NCBI GenBank assembly: GCA_015657535.1 | Contig: JADHZB010002151.1 | Span: 12,920-65,419 of the forward strand | Direction of reading: 5' to 3' | DNA: 52,500 nucleotides | Origin: Nephromyces sp. MM_2019 | Lineage: Eukaryota; Apicomplexa; Aconoidasida; Nephromycida | In this document: piece after piece, positions 45,640-52,500 of the stretch | How positions within the stretch are numbered: the first letter of the stretch is position 1 | Layout of the letters: every line of letters begins with the position of its first letter | Translations under genes and position numbers: made by a program | Notes under the pieces: model-generated | Database searches by the model: none | What the model was told of the DNA's origin: nothing | Seen by the model: the letters and a program-made list of their open reading frames with translations, nothing else

Positions 45640-48531
45640 ATATGGGTATATATTTATGTTATATGTCGTGAGTATGAGTTAAATGTATTATTTAGAAAGG
45701 AAATGGTTAAACAGGAGAAAATTGTTTTTGTACAAATTTTAGGGAAATTGTAAATAGTATATCTTGAGAGTAACATGTGTATGTTTGTTATGTGTTGTAG
45801 TGTGTTCGTAAGGTTTAGGTGTGAGCTAAAATGTGTGAGTGTGGGTTATAATGTGTGTGAGCTATAATGCGTTTGTATGTGGTTTATAGTGTGTACATGA
45901 GTGTTAGTTTGTAGTTATATGCGTTATAAAATGTGTGTGGATTGCATTTGTGTTGTGTGTTTATTTGTGTGTATATTTAGTATATGTATAGAGTGAAGAT
46001 TCAGCTAATTTATGTTCAATCAACAGGAAATTATAACATCTTGATTGATTTAAAACTTTACAAACAAAGTAATTAATTTCATACCTAGTTGGGTTAAAAA
46101 GAGTGATGGTTCACATATATATTTATTTTCAGTGAGTGTGTGGGTTGTGTGTGTATGTTGCGTGTGTTATGTTTGTATGTTGTGTGTGTGTTGTACTGTG
46201 TGTTGTGCAGTGTGTTGTCTGTGTGTGCTGTTTGCTATGTCCGTGTTTAGTTTGCATGTTGTACGTGTGTGGTTTGTATGTGTATTTTTAATTATTTACT
46301 AATGTCTGATATGTGCATGTATTGAGAGATTGTATAATTAGCTGCTAAATAAGGATGAAATTTTTTGCTCGAAATGCCTGTATTTTTTTGTTTAAATGTG
46401 TTAATGTTAAAATTTTGGTCTTGGGTGTGTCTATATCTGGTGTAAGAGTGTGTGTGATTTGAAGGGTGTGTATCTATTTTTGTGGGTAGTGTGTGTGTGT
46501 TGTGTATGTATGTGTGCTGTGTGATGTTTAGGAAATGTTTTGGCTAGGTAAGCAAATGTATGGAAATTTTATTCTGTTCAAGTGTGTCCCTGTGTGAGCG
46601 ATAGTAATTCAACTGTTAGCTATGTAAGCTTAACATGACTTTCTAGAACAAAACAACCAAAAATATAAAACTCGTAAAATATAGCAGCTAGTCACATATA
46701 TGCTATATGCATACCAGAAACACCTAACGAACACTAGAGTCTACCAAAATTGGGCCATTTTATAATTTATACACTGTAATATCCCCATAATCCATATGAC
46801 AAAAGAGTACATACACAATAATAGACCAACATACTAGATGCCAAACATTGCTAGGTAGAGAAGACTCGCTAAAATAAACCTAGTCAACCCACAATTTCTA
46901 AAATAAAACCTAAGTAGAAAAATATATATATATAAACCTTTAAACACTAACGTAACCGACCCACAAATACACCAAGCACGAACCCAACAAATACCAAAGA
47001 AAAGAAACGAAAGAAAAAGACTACACTGGAAAAAGAAAGAAAATAATGAATTTCGGAAGAAAAAAAAAACCTTTTTTTTTTTAACTTTTTTTAAATTTTC
47101 TTTCTTTTAATTTCAGACCTTAAAATGGCTAACGCGAATGGTGAAAAAAAAATATTATATATATATATATAAAATCTCAATTTTAACCTTTAGAATTATT
47201 AACATACACAGTTTTAGCTTTTTAATTTTAACCTTTAAAATCTCCTTAAACTGAGGCTTAATCCCCCAATATAACTTCAGTTTCAAAGAAAACTCTTGCT
47301 AATAAGTGAAGTTTTAATAATGTTTCATAAGCTCTTTCTTGCCCCGAAGTGGGAAGCTAAACTCGTCGTCATATGCAATCGACATCTAGGTAATTTAACT
47401 TACTCTAGGTGTGCGAAACCTATACGGTCCCGTATCTAACGTTAAGATATAAAACACTCACATCAAAAAAATTTCATATCTCACGCATCAAAGCTATTTA
47501 GATTACACACACAAAAACTATTTCATAACTCAGGCACACACAACTAAGCTATTACGTTTTCACATACATATTAAAACCATTCCATAGCTCACAAACTCAC
47601 ATGCTTTAGATACCAATCTCTTAATGCATAAAATTTAAAAACAAAAGCACACACAGTTCAATAGATAGACGCACAGACAAATATTTCAAAGGATAGATCC
47701 ACACATACATCAACAGATACATACACACACGTCAATATATATATATATATACAAACATCAATAGATATATACACACACATCAATAGATATATACACACAC
47801 ATCAATAGATATATACACACACATCAATAGATACATACACACACATCAATAGATACATACACAAACGTCAATAAATACACACACATTTCAATAGAAACCA
47901 ACCCGTGGACACATACACGTGTTGTATTTATATGTAAATATTTTAGCTATAAATATTTACACGTAAAATTAGAGATAACTCATATTTGAAATTACATTGT
48001 GTAAAGTAAAATATAAAAAATATTTTTGTTAAATGTTTTATTTATGTAATTTGTTGATACAAATATTTCCAAAAACAAATTATTTTAAATATAGTTATAA
48101 AATAATGCACATATGGCTAACTGAGTAAGAAATATGTTTGAATGTGTGCACACATATGTTTATGACTCTGTCTAAACTTATATTAAAGAGTGTATATAAA
48201 ATTATATTGAAATTGTTTGAAAGAGCATTTCAAAGGATGTGTGCATAGGTTTAGAAAAATATATCTAAGTATGTAGAAATGTGTCTGAGTGTGTGTGGTT
48301 ATAAATAAATGTATTTATATATGTAGAAGTGAGTCTGTGTATGCGTGATTCAAGATGGGTGTTTATAATTGACCTTCTTCTTTTATGTGTGTGTATGGAT
48401 ATAAATGAATGTGCGAGTGTATGGGTAGAAATGAATATATTTATGAATGTAGAAATGTAAGTGTACTTATGGGTAGAAATGAATGTATATATATATGTAG
48501 AAGTGTGTGTCTGTATAAAAAAAAAACAAGA
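45640..48531. other. Polarised CA/TG flank with weak exon candidates
   Basis: The plus strand is TG-rich at 45.77-46.56 kb and CA-rich at 46.64-47.9 kb. Minus-strand candidate exons occur. One near 46535-46600 reads LNYYRSHRDTLEQNKISIHL after a CAG. Another, near 47335-47445, reads TGPYRFRTPR and then, after an 18-nt GTAAGT..CTAG segment, MSIAYDDEFSFPLRGKKELM. They are not linked into a gene. I see no RNA gene. Confidence 0.35.
47735..47890. repeat. 22-bp tandem repeat (ATATATACACACACATCAATAG)
   Basis: Six or so head-to-tail copies of a 22-bp unit combine TA, CA and the invariant core CATCAATAG. Substitutions are mainly ATATAT to ATACAT. It is non-coding as far as seen. Confidence 0.85.
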
Positions 48532-49490
48532 TTAATGTGTGTAATTAAATTTCTTCTTTTGTGGGTGAAATTGTTGGTAAGGTCTCTCATTGTAACTGTC
48601 GAAATTACGTTTTAGTTTTTGTCGATTTGGCTGATTATTATTTTCAACTCTGAGTACACCACCTCTTCCATCATCATTTTTTAATCTGAGCTGATCTCTC
48701 CATTGATAGCCACTAGGAGCTGTATTTAAAAATGTGCATGTATGTATATGTGAGCGTGTGTATACCCATATGTGTATATGTTTAGGTTATTTGTGTGTGT
48801 AGGTTTAAGTGTAGATTTTGTTTATAGTTAAGCAATTATGTAGGTGTATTCGATATATATGTATATATTTGCGTGTGTATATGTTGTAACAAGATACTAA
48901 AAATAAGGATTTGCTTTGTAGAAATTTGTTAGGTGAATATAATTTTTGAGTCAAATTTAACTAATTATTTACCACGGCCATATTTTCTATCGCTATCAAT
49001 GCCTTCACCTGAGTCCCAATCTACTCGTATTGTTCGACCGTCTAATGTGCTCCTATTTAATAAAGTAAAACATCGTTCTGCCTCTATGTGTGTAAAATAT
49101 TGTACAAAACAAAAACCACAAGGGTTCTTAGCCTTTAGGTTGAGGCCCATTACAATCTTCTTGATTTGTCCTACCTTAGAGAAGGCCTAAAAATTGATGT
49201 ATTGGATATATATGTATATGTAGTGTTTAGATTGTTTATTTAGTGTGATTTATATGTTCATACATACAAATTTTTGGCATATTGAGTATATGTGTGGGTG
49301 TAGCGCTTAACTTGCTTATATATTTTCATATAAATGTGAACACAAATCAATAAAAAATGATACATATGTGCGTAACTACTTAGATGCACCTACACAGAGG
49401 TACACTCAATGTTTTTATCTCATTATGCTTTATTCCATATAGAGACCCATCCCATATGAATTGTTGCTAATCTTAAAATTGTACACCTTT

Positions 49491-49540
<50 letters not shown>

Positions 49541-49975
49541 TATACAAAACACATGTGTAGGTACACGCACATATATAGACATAGTCACACAAGTATACAC
49601 AGTCACATATGTACATACAATCACACGTACATATTGATACACACATATATTATATACGCTGGTTCATATCCCACCCGCTCCCACGCACATATATTTATAC
49701 ATATATAGGGTATATATTAGTGGTATCACAAGGCATATATTTGTTTGCTGCATAGCAATTTTTATATAACTTTTTTCGCACACATTTACAAACAATAAAG
49801 TGCGTGTATAAAAAAATACCTCTAATATTTGTTCTTCATTTGTGTGAAAGGCTAAATTACCAACATAAAGTGTTGTACACCCTTTTATTTTTTCATTCCA
49901 TTCTTCACGGGATGAGCAAGTTTTCTTATCCCAATATTGAGAATTTTGGTCGAGTGATGTATATAGATGAGCCAT
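48532..49975 (-). CDS. NCBP2: Nuclear cap-binding protein subunit 2 (CBP20)
   Basis: Three exons, 49820-49975, 48973-49186 and 48532-48719, join in phase to 185 residues ending in TAA. The RRM is complete. RNP2 is TLYVGNLAF (residues 35-43). The helix is EEQILEAFSKVGQIKKIVMG across the first junction. RNP1 is CGFCFVQYF, and the domain closes with GRTIRVDWDSG. An N-terminal Tyr-containing helix (MAHLYTSLDQNSQYW) and the C-terminal GYQWRDQLR segment match the cap-stacking regions of CBP20. With CBP80 it binds the m7G cap of nascent transcripts and acts in splicing, export and decay. The tail is about 30 residues longer than in animals and Asn/Gln/Arg/Lys-rich. Introns of 633 and 253 nt carry CA/TG and TA repeats, longer than the usual 50-100 nt here. 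Confidence 0.95.
49492..49535. repeat. TA microsatellite in CBP20 intron 1
   Basis: About 44 bp of uninterrupted TA lie inside the first CBP20 intron, followed by plus-strand CA-rich words to about 49680. Confidence 0.85.
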
Positions 49976-52025
49976 TGTATGTGTGTGTGTGAAAATGTTA
50001 TGTGTGTAGGTAAGGATAAAAGTTGTGTTCAACCTTATTATGTGTGTGTGAAAATAAATTGCATCAAGTTGATATGGTCAGTGTAGGTACTCTGATATAT
50101 GACCTATAAGGTGATATTCAAGTGTGTGGTGTCATGTATGTTTAGTTGTGTGAGGTAGTGGTGTGTGTGTATATGTGTGGGTGTATGGTGGTGTGTGATA
50201 TATGTGTGTGTGGTTGGTTGTGTGTATCTAGATTATAATATATATCATATGGGGTGATCTGTGTGTGTGTCGATTTGTGATGAATATGGAAGGATAATGT
50301 TTATATGGAGGTAATATATATATATAAAGGAATGTTTGTAAGGACTTTTAATGGGATACGTAAAAGTATATATATAGATATATGATGGAATGATGTATGT
50401 ATATATATATATATTTAATAAATGCAATGAATGGGATGTGTTGAGATATGTGTATATTTATATATGTATGTCGGGATGTGTGTTGATGTGAAATGGGGGG
50501 TAAGTGAAAATTATTTGTGCATCAAATTAAGCAATATATGTAAATGTCATTAAGCAAATTATTGAGGTTAATGGAGTACACAGACTTATATAAAAGGTGT
50601 ATAGTAAGTTTTTAAAAATCAATATATATTAAAGGTGTGTAGGAAGTTTTTATATATCAAAATGTATAGTATATATGTAAAGATGTGTCTACGTTTAAAT
50701 GCGTACTCAAAAATATGTATACTAAAATGTGAGCTCTGAAACACATGTGTAGAAGTGAGTATACAAAAGGGTGTATACAAAAGTATGTGAGTATATTTGG
50801 TATGTGTTGAGCTAGGTTAGCATAAAGATTGTTGACAAGGTGTGGGTATAAAGTAATATGCAAATCTAGATAGGTGGTATGTAGTAAATTTCGTAGGAAA
50901 AACATATAGTTTAATAGCTTTTTAAACAAGTATAAGTAAATGTGGAAACTCGAAGCATAATTTTTCACTATTTATATTAGTCCAGAGTTGATTTACTCCT
51001 TAGAACAAAATTGAAGTGAAATTGTGTTGTTATACAAATTAATAAGATTAATAAAATTAGGTGTAACTAGTCTGTGTGTATGTGCTCAAATTTTAAATCA
51101 ACAATAAAATGCCCTAACAATACAAAAATTGTTTGGCAAGTCGCTTGGTAAAAGCTTTAAGATTATTTCATATAGCAACTAGATTAATTAAAAAAAATCT
51201 TAAAGTCTTATATATTTTGAAATTAACTTAGAAATTCGTTTTATTTAGTTTACATTATACATAAAGAGATTAAATTTTTATTACAAACTATAATATTCAG
51301 ATACTAAAAAAATAACAATGATGCTTCAAAGCTAATTATTAGTTTTTATTCTGAGCTTTTTAAACCCAATTTATTTTGCCTACACCCTCCTTTTTTATGC
51401 ATATTAAATTCATTGACAATCAATTGTTTAGATTTAGACACAATGGCACACATACATACATAAAAATATGTACACAAACACACGCATTCACACAAAATAA
51501 TTCATATACATAAACATAAGCATACACCCAATTGGATACACCCAAACACATTTGACTCAACAGCCCTTTACATGGTGTTTTACATGTTCACATATCCAAT
51601 ACTATATTAATTTTTTTTTAAATGTAATTTTACTACTCAGCATATCTACACCTTAAACATCCTTATAATATGACCTATATTATAACATTGTGTAATACCT
51701 ATAAATTTAATATGTTACACACTCAAGTAAATATATTCTTAAATAATGACTACCAACCTCTTATACTAAAAAATTACATTATACTGAAACAGCCATAAAC
51801 AAATTAAAACTTACCTAGACAAATTAAAATAACAGTATAAGAAATCCAGAATAAATGTATGGAAAAACTTAAAAAGTCATATGGAGAATTTCGAGATAAA
51901 TATTTTATTAAAGTTAATAAGCAATTACCAATTCCAACTCTCATATGAACATCCTTTTTAAATGATTTTCAACAAACCTTTCACCCATATCACATGCGTT
52001 CTCAGTACTAAAAGGATTATGAAAA
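49976..52025. other. CBP20 upstream flank to PH-like gene
   Basis: The plus strand is TG-rich from 49.98 to about 51.1 kb and CA-rich at about 51.43-52.0 kb. The switch lies between the divergent starts of CBP20 (minus) and the PH-like gene (plus), so each upstream flank is CA-rich in its own gene sense. A minus frame at 50657-50968 opens with GTG and is hydrophobic, with no other support. Confidence 0.5.
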
Positions 52026-52442
52026 ATGACGAACAATTTGGTATCTCATGAGAATACACGCACAGACTTTACAAGGTGCTATTGGATATATCGTCGTACG
52101 AAACACACACGTCGATTTGCAAAACGATTTATTTACCTAGATGGATGCCTCTTATATTCATTTTTAAAGTGCCCGCCTATGCAAAATGGGAAAATATCGG
52201 CAATCAGCGCTACTTGTTATTGGAATCTAAAAAATTGCTTGGCCATTCCTATACAAAACGACACAGACAAAAAACTATTTGTTTGGAAGGTCAAATTAGC
52301 ACACCAGGAATGTAACTACACTCAAACAGCCCAAGACGACCTCGTGACTGACCTTATCTCTGATACCTCTTTATCTGATGGAGACAGTGGTAAGGATATT
52401 TTGTATCACTCTGGGGTTTTATCACAGGATGAGAGAGGGTGA
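52026..52442 (+). CDS. PH-like domain protein, probably first exon of a gene leaving the window
   Basis: The ATG opens a 138-codon frame. Residues about 17-100 fit a PH-domain pattern: a first strand YWIYRRTKHTRRFAKRFIYL, in which basic residues precede the RF/Y strand, then DGCLLYSFLK, later KISAISATCYWNL and LFVWKVKLAHQE. PH domains bind phosphoinositides or proteins. The tail is Asp/Ser-rich. A GTAAGG donor at about 52391, after DGDSG, suggests that the exon ends there and the gene continues beyond the window, in which case the stop at 52440-52442 is intronic. The domain call rests on pattern only. Confidence 0.45.
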   Translation: MTNNLVSHENTRTDFTRCYWIYRRTKHTRRFAKRFIYLDGCLLYSFLKCPPMQNGKISAISATCYWNLKNCLAIPIQNDTDKKLFVWKVKLAHQECNYTQTAQDDLVTDLISDTSLSDGDSGKDILYHSGVLSQDERG

Positions 52443-52500
52443 AATGTATATATATAGGTGTACATGGATGTGTTTAAAGACCTATGTATAAGTACACATG

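Noticed and set aside
47735..47890. CRISPR-like array
   Set aside because: Units are directly adjacent 22-bp tandem copies without unique spacers, in a eukaryotic genome.
50657..50968. 103-residue minus-strand hydrophobic frame
   Set aside because: It begins with GTG, has biased AT-rich membrane-like composition and no splice or motif support.

Overview
The window is eukaryotic nuclear DNA. It is AT-rich and carries short GT..AG introns, mostly about 50-120 nt, and all three standard stop codons are used. It encodes an IFT-A ciliary protein (WDR19/IFT144), so the organism should have a flagellated or ciliated stage. It also has a nuclear cap-binding subunit, a SIZ-type SUMO ligase, the LSG1 ribosome-biogenesis GTPase, a Ragulator-type roadblock protein and a manganese-type CDF transporter. 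I cannot fix the lineage from sequence alone. An AT-rich unicellular parasite or zoosporic organism (alveolate-like or early-branching fungus-like) is a guess, not a demonstration.

Layout. Bases 1-886 hold the first coding exon of an RCC1-repeat protein on the minus strand, which runs off the left edge and is hidden inside TG/CA-rich sequence. Bases 0.9-5.5 kb are mostly TG-rich low-complexity DNA with few coding candidates. Bases 6.0-11.0 kb hold a large, heavily intron-split minus-strand gene that I do not recognise. Bases 12.0-13.7 kb hold a ten-exon CDF transporter (minus). Bases 16.2-18.1 kb hold the intronless SIZ/PIAS ligase (plus), convergent with intronless LSG1 (minus, 18.9-20.9 kb). 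Bases 22.5-28.4 kb hold IFT144 in about 26 exons (plus), convergent with an 815-residue multipass membrane protein (minus, 28.5-31.1 kb). LAMTOR2-like (minus, 32.0-32.6 kb), the end of another minus-strand gene (33.4-33.8 kb) and three plus-strand genes of unknown function (34.2-38.2 kb) follow. A secreted 600-residue protein with an 18-bp tandem repeat lies at 39.7-41.5 kb (minus).

The right flank from about 41.5 kb is dominated by CA/TG repeats but is not gene-free. By joining short exons I find a small transmembrane protein (42.8-43.2 kb), a 93-residue secreted protein whose intron contains the whole 1.5-kb CA tract (43.5-45.6 kb), CBP20 (48.5-50.0 kb) and a PH-like gene running off the right edge (52.0 kb). 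These genes have short exons or run off the window, so a simple ORF scan misses or fragments them. The genes look like independent housekeeping and secreted-protein loci rather than one operon-like system. The most unusual feature is the strand-polarised CA/TG composition, which spans flanks, introns and even codons.
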